From NCBI GenBank assembly GCA_034509735.1, contig JACGWO010000011.1, forward strand, positions 26,396,979 through 26,460,978: a stretch of 64,000 nucleotides of DNA, read 5' to 3'. Position numbers and translations under genes: made by a program. Of this stretch, positions 1-12,052 are shown one piece after another. Position 1 is the first letter of the stretch. Every line of letters begins with the position of its first letter. This DNA comes from Sesamum alatum (Eukaryota; Streptophyta; Magnoliopsida; Lamiales; Pedaliaceae). The notes under the pieces were generated by a model. It worked only from the letters and a program-made list of their open reading frames with translations. It ran no database searches and was not told the DNA's origin.

Positions 1-25
1 GGAAAGATTTATAACTCCGGCAATG

Positions 26-3000
26 TTAGGACCCTACCAAATGACCAATGCTTGGAATTAACTTTGGGAGCAGTTTACAGGTAGGTTTGGCATCTGGATT
101 GTCATCATTGTGGAGGCATGTGAGCTCATTCTCCAGCATTGCATAAGCATCAGCAAATGCCTGCATCATTCAAGTATATTTGAAAGTAACCTAAATCAAT
201 AGCTAAAATATGGAGGCTAAAATAACATAAGACCAAACAGACCATCAGGGCATGAACAATAGATTCTTCTCATCTGGACAATAGCCATAAAAAAAAGAAA
301 ACATTTTCTTTTCCGAACATTTAAAGAAGAAAAATAAAGAAGACAATGTAAACTGTAAAGCATCAGGTGAGCTTCGCCTCTGTGTCATCATAGTTTCTTT
401 CCATCCGGATAAAGTTGCCATAATGGTAACAGAAATCACAGCAGGTCCACAGCTTGTACAAGTAACATCCAAGACTGAATATTATGGCAGATATTGTTGA
501 CACATTGACATTATAAACTTGCAAGAAAATGTTCAGACATCAAAGATATCTATGGTTGAGAACCCTACAGATATCATTTCATTATAACTGAAGATAATGC
601 GCATATGTTGAACACCTGAAGTCTATACATTCAACTTCTTGTTCAATTATAGTAATACATAAACAAATATTGAATAAAGCAGGAGATTGGAACTCTGTAG
701 CTTCAAGTTAAAATACTAAGGGGTTCATTGGCGCTCATGTTCAAGTTTTCGGGTTTATTAAAGTACTGGATTCTTATAATGGATATAAAAAGGCCCAGCA
801 GGCAGAGGAACATTTCAATAAACTTTTCCTGAAAGGGAAAGATAATAAAGCAGTGGGGATGCTCAAATTAAGAGTGCCTCCTGACCTTGATACACTGATG
901 TATACGGAAACAATTTCTCCCAACATTATTTGTTAAAAATAGAGGATCGGCAATGTAAAGTGGATCAATGCTGCAGAAAGATGGTTAGTTAATAAAAGTA
1001 AATGGCAAATGCATAGCTCATGAAAACAAGCCAAGACAGACTCTTCTGGTACCTGCATCCACGTTCCCTGTTTAAATATAATCCACTTCCCTGTACTGAA
1101 ATACGCATCTGTCGTGGGTCAAAGACGTTCCTGAAGCAAAGATATTTTGACCGACATGAACGTTAGATATTTTCCAATCACATATAAGTGGATATGGAAA
1201 AATGAAAATACAATTGAATGGAGATGACAGATTTGTCTGGTTGGAACAGGTCTTGCCAAAATAAATTAAAAATGCTACTTAAATATTTTCTAACAAGCTT
1301 TGACTTACCCAAAGAAATATAGAAAATCCATCAGAAGGCTTCCATAGTTCTACAAGATAATGTTAAACAAACATTCAAATTCAGAAGAAAATATAATTTA
1401 AAAAAAAAAACTAGGATAAGTGCTTCTGTTACATCAAAGATTAGGGGTAGGGGCTTGCTAGCTCCATGATAAATGTGTATGATAATAGAACAGAATAGAA
1501 CATGAAACTTCACATGACACAAACATGTACATGTATGGGTTTGGATGCACTTATTATTACCAACACAAGCAGAAAAAAGATAAAAATTAATCCAACTTTA
1601 CACTGCTGTCATTAGGGTTTTACAAATAGAAAACTATGGAGCAGTAGGCCTTAACACTTTTTTTTTCCACGCACGCACCCACTCACACACGCTCCCAATT
1701 GGTTTTGAACCCAATATCTCCACAATGAACTATTGAGTCCCAAACCATTGGGGTGTCCCCTGAGGGACCACTAGGCCTCAACACTTCTTTGTTCCTGTTC
1801 CAGTATAGAATGTAAAATTGAACTCAAATTCTTTTCTGTTAAAGTTAAAAAAGGTCCAAGCAAACACCAATATAGAAAGACGAAATACAAAGTACAGACT
1901 TGCTCTTATTATAGTAGAAGAGTAGGCTATAACCCATTCCCCTGACCTTCCTTATCTAATCCTGCGGCTAGATTAGTGACGAGTCTATGGTCAACTGTAA
2001 CACACATTAGCTTATTCCTCAAACAAATAGAGATGTTAAATTTCAATATTACTTTTGCGTTTAGTAAATACTTCCTATCTCCATCCACATTTCTGTATAT
2101 ACATGATGCAGAAATCCTGCTGCGACCAATATCGAGTAAGAATTACAAGTTCGAAAATATTGAATAATAAGAATAAATTAAATACCAAAAATCAGATTAT
2201 CCAGTTGTTAGATGTTTCATGGTTGAGATATGATCTTCTATTCATGCTCCGATGAGCAATAACATGTTGAAAAAAAAAAATGCAAAATCCACAGCGGATA
2301 TGCATTTATCAGAATACTAAACAAAGCAGAACTATTTGCATAAATGTTAAATAATCATACTTGATTGATAGGTCGGCCATGATGATGCTCATGCTGCAGA
2401 AAACGTGTAATTAATAGTATCTGTCAAATTAAGAGTAACAGAAAAAGATCAGCATGTCATACAAGAGCAAACACAAGTACCATGAAACATGAACTCTAGA
2501 CAGATGCAATTTGGAAACAGTCACTCTCAGTACACTTCATATATTCATATAGTAAAGAGAAAAGGGTTGTCAATGAGTACTTATAAGGGTATATGCAACT
2601 GATGTCACAAATGAAAGCTAAGATGCAAGGAAATCAAAACAGACAACAAAAGATGCGGACACCTGTGTGCGCCATTTGTACTAGAAGACAGGCCAGGACC
2701 ATTTTGAATAAACAACGGACAAATATATGCCCATATGTCATAATAAACCAGCTAAAATTTTTGTAAAATTAAAATCGAGAATACAAGTCCAAGCAGTTTG
2801 AACATGGCTACAGTAATGTCTCAAAATAAGAAAAAGTTCAAGTAGTACACCAATTTGCTTATGACTACCCAAAATGATAAAACATTGGTTAACAAATACA
2901 GGTGGAAAGAGAATAAAACGAGACTGGCAGAGTTGCATAGTTTTTGGGAGTTTACTCTTATTACGAATCTTTTCCTGCTCTATTTACATTATTTTTTTTC

Positions 3001-6000
3001 CTAGCATGTTCCTCTTTGAACCTAAAAGTTTTTCACTTTATAACCTAATTGTTTGTCAATTTTGAGCCTGAAAGTTCTTTAGAGTATCACAGCAAGTTCT
3101 TGATCCTTCACAAGAATCAGACACAGAGGTTAGAGTATAAGTTGAACCACCCAAAATACAGCCAGCACAACCCAAGTTCAACAGAAGCCCATAGTCGAGC
3201 AACCAGATTAAAGTCTACTAACATCTGACAGGATTTATGCATCAGCCGCCTTAAAATAGGGCATAGCACTGATGAGAATGTCAGGTTGGCTTGCAAAAAG
3301 ACAAGGGACAGATTGCAGAACATATCTCTGGGTTGGTCAAGGTAAAACTTAAACAATTGAAAAGCTCTTCCATCTTTAATATATGCCTCTAGATGCACCA
3401 CAACAGCAAATCATGGACCTAACTACTTGAGGCTGAACCTACGAACACCTCCACAACAAGGCCTTGTAGTTTTTTCAGTTACGCTAGGCACAAGCCAATT
3501 TGACTGCAAAATCAATTGAATAATTCCAGAAACCTTCTAAGATCCCCAGAAGGGATTGAATACATATGATATATTTCATAAGAAGCAACCTTCAATTATC
3601 AAATCAACAAAGCAAGTACAGAGAAAGATCAACTTCACATCATCGTTCCTCATCTTCCCATGCTGGCAAGTAGGAAGATGTTGGGATTCTTAATTTTCAG
3701 GTGAGGAGTATGAGAGATTGATGGAAAATGGTTAGTTGAGATGCCTTGAAGATGTACATGTGAAGGCATTTTGAATTATCAAAAGAGTGAACTGGGGTAC
3801 AAGTGTCTAAAACGACTTTGAATTATTTACCAGAAATCCATAAGCGCCAAACGCACCACCACCCTTGCTTGTGAATTTTCCAATTTTCCGATCCATTTAA
3901 GAGAATCAAAGGCAAATTACACTACACAAAACATGCAAAAAAGTGCCAGATCCAGCTAGAAGTTAAACCCGCCATATGGAGCCACAAAGTCAAGTACCCA
4001 AGAGACACCAGGGCCAGCAAATAGATTAATAATTGACAACCATGTGAAGTAGGTGACAACTTTCAGAACATGAGAAATATTGTAAGAACTAAGATTGCTA
4101 TCCTTGAATTGGGTAAGAAAACACACCTAGGATACAATAATTTTTTAAAACAGGAACTTACCAGGCAATATGAGCTTAAACCACCTGAATAGGACTGGTC
4201 TAGGCTACGGTCAGACAAGAACTGTTTTAGCACCAAAGCCAGAGGTGTTATAGCTGGAAACCGCTCAGTAAGATCTTTAACCTGTAAAGAAAACTCACAG
4301 TATCAGAATGAGAAAATGACCAAATTTGCATCTTTGACACTAGTGCAAAACACATTGAAGGCTAATTCAAATTGAAACAATCTGACTCCAAGAGTTTAGA
4401 AACGTACAAGTAGCATAATAGCATTTCACAATTTCTACATAAAAAAACTTCCCAAACAAACAAATACCAGGCCAGTCGTCTGAAGTCCAGTGTGTGTAGG
4501 AGATTTGAAACTAATGTCCAGACGAACTGATTTGAATCCATCATTAGTACCATGCCTTATCTTACTCCACTTTGGTGAAGTAGTGCCCTCCGAACTAGCT
4601 GCATCAGTCTGAAAAGGGTTGCCATCTTCAGAAGCTACCTGATCTGCTTCTTCCTTAGGTGTTTGAACATTTGCCATAGTAGTAGAGATGAGAGCATGAG
4701 GAACTTCCACCACAAGCATTATGATAGGTATCTAAAAGCAATGAAAATAGGGGGAAAGCATGAGACACGTATAGTAATTAATAGAAGAAAAGACAAATTT
4801 GTTGGTGACACAGTACAGCTGTATTTTCCACAATCTTGAGAGAATCACTTTTGACCCACTCCTGGTTAGCAAGATATCTAGCAGCATGCTGCAACAAGAA
4901 AAGCCAATAGACTCAATAATTCAGATCTAGTGAAAGTCCGAAATGTTGGATTATAATATTATACAAATGACCAAATAAAGCTTGCTTCTATATTATTATA
5001 AACCAACCTATCCTGCCTACCTGAAGACAAGTTTCCTTAATGCCATTGCGTCCCTCTAAGATACCAGCTTCTTTAATAGGTTCCTGAGAAAAACTGCATA
5101 TGAGGTCTGCTTTCTATAATTTAGCTCTTGAAGAAAATTGAACAAACCACCCAAAGATAATAATTTTCTCACCAAATTCCTCACAGGAGGAAGACAAACC
5201 ACAAGGTCAACATCGCTAGATGGCAGAGACAAACCAGTTGCATTTGATCCAAAAATATTTGTTCTAGAACGAGGCCACAAGACTTGGAGAGACCGTGCAA
5301 CACGCTTAACAGCCCAGTTAATGTAAGGCTTCCTGATCAAGTTCTCAGCAGCCACCTTCAGTATTGCAAATAATTATGGACATCAGTAAATCGTGAGAAA
5401 CAGCATTTAGCAATAGCTGCTCAAAATTCCAACGCAATAAATGCTACTCATCCAGCACCCTATACCTGCTTGCAGAAAGACTCGATTTCATCATGCAGAA
5501 TATCATGCATCAGTGACAGAGATGCCTTGCGAGTGCTACAATTCTGTGATTCAGGGGGTTGCAGAGGAAATGTAACATCTGGCTGAGGAATCAAGACAAG
5601 TGGGAAAGTGAAAAATCGAGTGAACATTAACCCGGAATGCCAGCAGAAGAAAGAATACTATATGAGACAAAAACATACATGTTCCTGATCACGAGCTAAC
5701 TGGGAAATTGCAATAAGCCGATCCTGAAGCAATCTTCCTGCCAAAGGCTGCGTCAGCTGATGGGCTGAAAGGCTTTTGTTCCTCCAAGAAGGCCAAACTA
5801 CTTCATTCCCTTCCATTGGTATGCAGGTTTCTTCAAAATTGACACCGTCATGGAACCAACCTTTGACACCCCAATGCCTTGGGCTTGAGCTACCAGATCG
5901 AACAGTAGGAAAACCCCTTTGTTTTCTTGAATCACCAACAGGAGAAGGCGGAGGTGGGCGAGGAGCACGTGGAACACAAAGCACTACAGGAGATGGTGGC

Positions 6001-9000
6001 CTCTTAATCCGAGGCTGCTCACGTCTGTTTGGAGGAACACAAGGGCTTTTAAGATCATAACTACGCTTGAAGTCTGATCTTGATCTTTCTCTTGACATAC
6101 TTGGGATGATTATTGGCCTCAAAATGGGGTATGGAAGTGAATCCACAGTCTTCACTTCTCCATCACCCGAAATATTGGGCATAGATCCTGAGACACTCTC
6201 CTCTGCACCAACATCGGTCATTGTAGAGGAAGAATGCAGAACCTTGCTGCTAATTTCACTTCCAGGCATAACATAACCAAGAGGCCCCTGAGCCAAAGGA
6301 TCAAAAGGAGAGCAAAAAGAAGCAGCAGATGGGGAGGTCAAACCATTTGTACTATAGGAGGAGGAGAAGGCAACCATATCATCAACAGCCCTGTTCATAT
6401 CTGCTTCTCTCCAAGCCCAGGAGCTATCGTCTGAACAAAGAGAAGGGGGCGAGAGAAACTGGCCCCTGGATGATCAGAAGGATTCCAGTACATCACACCA
6501 CCACCAAAGTACTGACTATAATCCATCCCACCAACTGCATGTGTTTCTAACTCTTCTTCAGACATCCAATGTTTGTCATGCTCGTCCACTATTTCCTGTG
6601 AATTTACAACATCAGGAAAGTCCATCAGTTCACTGGAAATGGTCCTTTCATCCTCAGAAGTGGCAGCACCACATTGCACACTTTGAGCTGTGACGCCTTG
6701 ATGAAAAGAAGATTGTCTCCTTGAGATGAACTCAGAGTCATAATTGCAAGTAACTGATGGAACTATTCTATTAATACCACGCACTGCAGGAGGCCAATCT
6801 AAACTCATTGGCAAATGTCTAGATATAATTCCACTATATGCACCTTCAATAGGAGAATTTCTTACTTGTAAAGTTTGTACAAAAGAATGGTGGAAACGAT
6901 TCTGCAAATTGTGACCAACATCAAGATGCAATCTGTCAGTGGCAGCAGGGAGATGTGTACTGGTTGAAACATGAATTGGAGCTATGTTGGGCCATTCGTA
7001 AGAAAGGTATGCTGGCGAATTTATGGACCCAACTCTAAGGACACCAAGACTTCCTTGCTCCTGAACTAGAGAGGTTTTTCCCTCCGATTCACCAATCATT
7101 TGTTTTCCTGAATAACCTGTCGCATAACTTCCACAGCCAATTACTCTAGTGCACATCTCATCATTATATTCGACAACAGGCTCAATAGTCGTTGCACCGG
7201 AATCCGATCCAGAGTTCAAAGAATCACTCCCAGTAGTTTCAGCACCACCGTGGACACTCTTGTCCAAGCATAGATGGTGCTTCAAGCGGAGATGTCCATC
7301 AGTTTCAGTAGAATAACCATTGTTCCCATGTTCTGAAATATCGTCTGTACTTATATTACTACAAAAATTTGGATTTGCATCAGGCCTGTCAATCTGAAGC
7401 ACTTTGTTTTTCACATTCTCAAAAGTTGAACTTCCAGAAGTGCAATCAGACATGGAGAGTACATCTTGAGAATTAACAGAGGCAGCAGAAACTCTGGTGC
7501 ATCTTGATTGAGAACTACCAACCTCCGAACTATTGGAGCCAGAGCTTTTCAGCTTTTTTCTTTCTTTCCTACTTTTCCTTGGAGCAACTCGTAATTTTCC
7601 ATGATTTACCCCTTTAACAGGTTCCTGCTGATGACCAATCAGTTAGAAACTATGTATCATTCATGTAGATTAACTTTCACATAAAGGGCAAGACAAGTTT
7701 AACCATTACATCTTTCACTTGTGCAAGATCCTTTCCTGGAACTTCACAGTTGAACTTATTTGTTTGTCTAATATCTTCCTTGCTGATACACAATACTCTC
7801 TCTCCTTTACCCTGAAATATCAATGGAATCAATCAAGACTTTGCAACACAGAGAGTCTTCTAATTTTAAATGGTACTTCTGAATTTATTGTGTCGGAACA
7901 ACCATATACCTTAGTAGGCCCAGTAGGTTTTGAATCATCTTGACAAGGTCTTGGGACGGGATTTGACTTTTTGTTGTGGTTCTTCCCCTTTTTCTTACGG
8001 TTATTTGCTGCATGTTTCTCATTTAGTTTCTTTGTAAGAGGACTCATGTTTCCCTCTCCTAGTAACTCAAATTTTGTGCAATCCAGAGAAATAACCATGA
8101 TTAACTCCCGCAATTTTCTTAGTATAATGTCAGAGATGCTATTTACAGAATCCAGAGAGCTGAAAAAAAGTTTCTCTCTACCACATCCACCAAACTGAGC
8201 TGCTGAAAACAGAGTTGAAATAGCCTGAAGAATACACAAACTATTGAAAATACAATATAATGGAGACAGATCCTCAGAAACCTGTCCAGGGTTGGCATTC
8301 CATTTAATTTTTGTATCTGTCCCTCTGAATGCTGCAGTGTCTCGCCTACCCAGTGAAGTTTTATCCCATCTCCATAACTGTTTATCTTGATCATCAAAAC
8401 ACCACATTTTATCATCCAAGACGCAAAGTTTGCCCTTTACAAGATCAGATGTCTGAGATTTGCAATAAAAAGATATTAGAACACGCAACCAGCAAGGAAG
8501 GACAAAAAAGAAAATTACAAATCAACATAATCCAGATAAAGCTTTCCTGAAACAAACAAAGCGCCAATAGTCGAGCCAGCCAAATTCATTTTTTACCATA
8601 TGCATCAAATTAATAAAACAGAGATACACACAACTTTAAGAAGCACATAGCAAACAGAGACATCCGCGAAAACTTAAAATATAACAAAGTACCAGCGAGC
8701 GTGCTGCTTTTCCCAAGTATGCACGATAAACCTTCTTCTTCACAGAATCATCCAACTTCTTCCACCAATCCACACAACCTTTCTTCCTCCAGAACAAATT
8801 TGCCGCCACACCAGCAGCATTCAACCTTTCCTTCAACTTCACTCCTCTTTTCTTCCCAGTATTACTATTCAACCAGGCCAACCTCAAAGCAACCTCCATT
8901 CTATTTACAACAAACTCCTCCAAACTATAATATCCCTTCGCTTTCAACCATCCCAGCTCCACCCACTCCTCTGCCATCTCCCCTCGTCCCCTCCCCTCAA

Positions 9001-9501
9001 AAACTCCCCATTCGTAATCTCATCCATAATTTCGACAAATCTACTGACATCCCCAACTAAACCCTCATCCAAACACGCCGCATCAAGACCAAGAACTCCA
9101 TCCCCTTTTCCATCCCTCTCGCCCTCTGTCGAGCTGAACAACTCCACCCCCTCGTGAATCGCGCGTTCGGCGCAATTGAACTCTGAGAATCGCGACAACA
9201 GCCCCTCGGATTTCCTGTAACAAAGCGTGGGCAGGGCAGAATTGCCGGGTTGGGGAAGGTCCGGAAGGATGATGAAACGGCCGGAGCCATGCGATTGAAG
9301 CTTCTGCTTCATCTGCAGGAGGATTGCAACGAAGTTGGCGTCAATCGTCGTCAGGTGCGAGCGGCGCTGGTGCACCGAGAGAGCGGAGAACCATCGGAGG
9401 ACCGCGGGTCGCGTCCCAGGGTTCGGGTTTGGGTGGATTTGAGAGTGGTAGAGAGAGATGTGAGCGGTGAGGGAGTCGAGGAGTTGCTGCTTGGAATTCA
9501 T
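26..9501 (-). CDS. MEE44-like: TRF4/PAP-type nucleotidyltransferase (MEE44-like), 15 exons
   Basis: Exons in transcript order: 9501-8693, 8452-7910, 7811-7710, 7624-5679, 5582-5466, 5355-5173, 5083-5021, 4888-4817, 4731-4468, 4281-4162, 2420-2361, 1349-1309, 1130-1053, 970-886, 160-26. Every intron is GT-AG and phases join, apart from single-base losses in exons 1 and 4 (separate entries). Allowing for them gives about 1539 residues, close to the roughly 1480 I recall for Arabidopsis MEE44. The nucleotidyltransferase core lies in exons 6-9: FGSNATGLSLPSSDVDLVV gives the GS motif (about residue 1209) and the first two carboxylates (D1221, D1223); RLDISF supplies the third (D1351). Exons 10-14 encode the PAP-associated domain (SGGLSSYCL, YGSLLMDFLYFFG, VGRNCFRIHQ). 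The long first part is low-complexity and probably regulatory. The family adds nucleotides to RNA 3' ends; the substrate is unknown. I chose the ATG at 9499-9501 (MNSKQQLL) over one 16 codons upstream by recalled family similarity. The largest introns are 1350-2360 and 2421-4161. Confidence 0.92.
1660..1771 (-). mobile_element. tRNA-derived SINE in an intron of the nucleotidyltransferase gene
   Basis: Read on the minus strand, the unit begins GTGGTCCCTCAGGGG (A-box-like), carries GGTTCAAAACC (matches the pol III B box GGTTCRANNCC) about 70 bases later, and ends in an A-rich tail, seen as T9 on the plus strand. It is flanked by a 15-base direct repeat at 1645-1659 and 1772-1786 that differs at one position, as expected of an L1-type target-site duplication. 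It lies in the intron between exons 11 and 12, in the same orientation as the host gene. At about 112 bp it is short, as some plant SINEs are. Confidence 0.75.
6445..6449 (-). other. Single-base frameshift in exon 4 (homopolymer G5)
   Basis: The plus strand has five G here. Upstream, the frame reads through YWNPSDHPGASFSR and then hits a stop at 6395-6397. The frame that resumes codes for SDDSSWAWREADMNRAVDD and continues without a stop to the exon 4 donor at 5679. One extra G in this run would join the frames and give an exon length divisible by three (1946+1), which the neighbouring phase-0 introns require. A real mutation is possible, but a miscounted homopolymer explains the data better. 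Confidence 0.85.
8978..8996 (-). other. Single-base frameshift in exon 1 (G-rich run)
   Basis: In transcript sense the exon 1 frame carries EIMDEITNGEFLRGG and then would read into a wrong frame ending at 8944-8946. The correct continuation, MAEEWVELGWLKAKGYYSLE, is in another frame starting at 8977 and runs to the donor at 8693. The switch must fall in the short run of G4 blocks here, because the second frame has a stop just upstream. One missing G restores both the join and an exon length divisible by three (809+1). Confidence 0.8.
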
Positions 9502-9833
9502 CGGAATACTGAATTTCCCGGCGAAGAGGTGGTGATCATGAATGAACAAGATTACAGAAAATGGGGAGCCAGAATTCGAACTTGGGTTGGGAGTTTGTAT
9601 TAATGAGAGAAGACAAGCATATATATATATATATATATATATTGGGGGAAAAGAATATTTTGCGGGATAAATGTTATTTATTATTTATTACTAGAACTAG
9701 GACTATAATAATATAATTTATTACAAAGAACGAGAAATTAGGGTGAGGTTCTTACTAGAAATGGTTACCCTAAATTGTTGGGTAAATGTCTTTGTAGTAC
9801 TATATTATGGGCCCTAAAAACCAAAGTCATATA
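9502..9833. other. 5' flank of the nucleotidyltransferase gene
   Basis: This holds the likely 5' UTR and core promoter of the minus-strand gene, including a (TA)n run at 9619-9642. Beyond that it is AT-rich with no coding signal that I can see. Confidence 0.4.
9619..9642. repeat. (TA)n microsatellite
   Basis: Uninterrupted TA dinucleotides, about 120 bp upstream of the start codon of the minus-strand nucleotidyltransferase gene. Likely length-polymorphic. Confidence 0.95.
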
Positions 9834-9841
9834 GTAAATAT

Positions 9842-10429
9842 TAGGGGTGGCAATGTGGCGAGTTTGGGTGGATTCGAGATCTGTTCCGCCCCGGTTATTT
9901 TTTAACCTCGCTCCGCTTTGTTTTTGTTCGGCACAAAACTTGTTGGGGCCGGTCTAACCTGGTAGACCCGATTATTTTATTTTTTTATTTGTTCTACAAA
10001 TTAAAAAATATATATATAATATATCAATTACAAATAAAATTGTCTATGATCTAACTCTAATTCAAGTCAAAAATAATTTCAAGTTACAAATAAAATTATT
10101 CATAATAAAACAACCCATATCGATTATACGTTGGTAATTACTTCTTCGTCTTCTTCATTGTTAAGTATTATTGGACAATTTTTTAATTTATCAATTGTTG
10201 AACAAGTACCTAACAATAAATAAATTAAATGATATAATATTTTATTAATTATTTATTATCATGATAAAAGAAAAAATATATATATCTAAACGGGGCGGGT
10301 CCTTAAGGACCCGGGACCCGCCTAGGACCCGCTACCCACCCCGTCTTCAATTTTTTGGACCCCGACCCACCCCATTAAGGATGGGTCCGGGACGAGTTTT
10401 GTAGGGTTCGGGTTGAATTGCCACCCCTA
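9842..10429. mobile_element. hAT-type non-autonomous TIR element
   Basis: Begins TAGGGGTGGCAAT and ends ATTGCCACCCCTA, a perfect 13-bp terminal inverted repeat. The flanks gtaaatat (9834-9841) and gtaaagat (10430-10437) match at 7 of 8 bases, which fits the 8-bp target duplication of the hAT superfamily. Subterminal GC-rich blocks (around 9880-9970 and 10290-10390) are also roughly inverted. There is no transposase ORF. Confidence 0.85.
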
Positions 10430-10450
10430 GTAAAGATACTATATTACAAA

Positions 10451-10887
10451 GGGTAAATTACAATTACCACCTTTAAAATTTGGTATAATTATAAATACCC
10501 CTTATTGTTTGAAAAATTATAAATACTCCTATCAAATTATAGACGGATGTGTGAAAAGTATTATTTTATCCTTGCTGAAATTTTTATTTTTTTCAAAAAA
10601 GACGTTTGAAAAAATATAAAAAAAAATTGAGAGTGAGTAAAATAAATAATCCATAGAGAATATTAATCCACAAAAATATTTTTAAAAAATTTAAAAAATA
10701 TATAAAATTATAAGTTATAATTCAAAAGGGCATTTTGAGCAGTTCATTATAAAATTTGGATGGAAACCTAACCGAATGAGCTCGTTGTAAGACAGACGTT
10801 AAAGTCATGAATGTATTTGTAATTTTCCAAACAATGATGAGGTATTTGTAGTTATACCAAACCTCAGGGAGGTGATTCTAATTTACC
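10451..10887. mobile_element. TIR element, GGGTAAATTACA family, copy A
   Basis: The left end GGGTAAATTACAATTACC and the right end (TTCTAATTTACC) are inverted repeats that extend inward about 55 bases, with the shared words TTTGGTATAA and TACAAATACC. The centre is AT-rich with phrases also seen in other copies (for example ttcattataaaa). It is non-coding. Other copies are at 22534-22975, 54079-54290 and 57467-57894, with a decayed one at 61730-62236. The superfamily is not established. Confidence 0.7.
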
Positions 10888-11219
10888 TATAAAAGCTGTA
10901 GGGATAGAAATGGGACAATTTCATACTCAGACTCGCTCCGATTCCGGGACCTGGTGGATTCTGTTGACCCAATATGTATTTTTAAAATATTAAAAAAAAT
11001 ATTTTTTAAAATAATACTACTATAACTTTATAAATATGAGACAAGTTTATTATTGAAAGTTTTTTTTTCTTTTGTAAATTTATTGTGCATGTTTTAGGCG
11101 TTGAAATATTAAAAAATTTAGGAATATGTGTTACTTATATTATAATTAAAATGTACGTAAACTATTTATATCATTATTTTAATTTATAAAAATATTAACT
11201 TTTATGTGTTATATGTAAG

Positions 11220-12012
11220 TGATGCCCCCTCAAGTCCACCAGGCCAGCCCAAGAGCTAGGAATAGGCCTCCAGGCCGAGCGGCCTAGCAGGCCAGGGCCA
11301 CCATGCCCAAACAGTAAGATTTCTTATGCACCAAGCCCAGTTGTAAACACTAATCTGGCAGGACCACGGAAAAGACTCGTACATTAAGCCTAGTCATCAA
11401 ACAGCTCGGATTCCATGTCATACAGATAGCCAATACCTAGGGCCACGTCATACTAAAAAATCTCATCCAGATTCCCAGTAGATTGGCCAGAATCCGAATG
11501 TTTCTCAACTAGTAACTGTCTTCCCGAAAAATTTGGCAGATGTGGCAAGGTCAACTTAAAACAGCTATATCTTCACCAATTCAACTCCGATTCATGGGCG
11601 GTTTGTTAGGTTGAGAAGCCAACTCTTTAGGCTTTCTAACAGTATCCGGCACTCAATGAAACTCCTCCACAATCGGGTTCAACACTGGCTATAAAAAGAG
11701 CACACTGTTCAATCATTTCGAACAATCTCACAACTTAACAACTTTGAAATCTTGCATTTTGGTAACTCCCAAGTAACATCTACTTTATCTTTCACTCACT
11801 TGATACACAAATTTCACTCTGTTTTTCAGCATATCATCACAAAACAAATCACGTTACCATTATTCTCACCTTTATTTTATTTAAGTCGAACATTACTGGC
11901 TTAAGCATCGGAGTGTTAACCCCTCTCTGGAGGTTAGTTTCCCCTACAATCTTGGGACTTTCAAGAAGATCCCTCCATATTTTGTGGTGCTGCTGGACTC
12001 CGGTACGCATCA
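11220..12012 (+). repeat. E1 5' LTR
   Basis: Starts TGATGCCCCCTCAAGTCC and ends GGTACGCATCA. It is matched over its full length by 20987-21783. It carries a TATA box near 11690 and a likely transcript 3'-end region downstream. Confidence 0.9.
11690..11698 (+). promoter_or_regulatory. TATA box of E1 LTR
   Basis: TATAAAAAG follows the phrase cactggc. The same TATAAAA context occurs at the equivalent place in all four LTRs of the two elements (near 21447, 30575 and 40399), about 320-330 bp before the LTR end. Confidence 0.6.
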
Positions 12013-12013
12013 T

Positions 12014-12031
12014 TGACGCCGTCTGTGGAAC
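12014..12031 (+). other. Putative primer-binding site of E1
   Basis: TGACGCCGTCTGTGGAA directly follows the 5' LTR and resembles the GGCGCCGTCTGTGGGAA-type sites of plant gypsy elements as I remember them. The E2 equivalent (30907 on) has diverged. I do not assign the tRNA. Confidence 0.45.
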
Positions 12032-12052
12032 ACTTGAGCTCTGACGTGAGAA

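Noticed and set aside
245..472. Minus-strand open frame at 245-472 as a possible extra exon
   Set aside because: Exons 886-970 and 26-160 join in phase and give the continuous family sequence (CFRIHQCIK then AFADAYAML). An exon between them is not needed.
5776..6434. Several plus-strand open frames in 5776-6550
   Set aside because: They lie opposite the long exon 4 of the minus-strand gene and have no recognisable domain.
8944..9549. Upstream ATG at 9549 (MFIHDHHLFAGKFSIP) as the start of the nucleotidyltransferase
   Set aside because: The next ATG (9501) begins MNSKQQLL, which fits the family start as I recall it. The 16 extra codons look like a 5' UTR.
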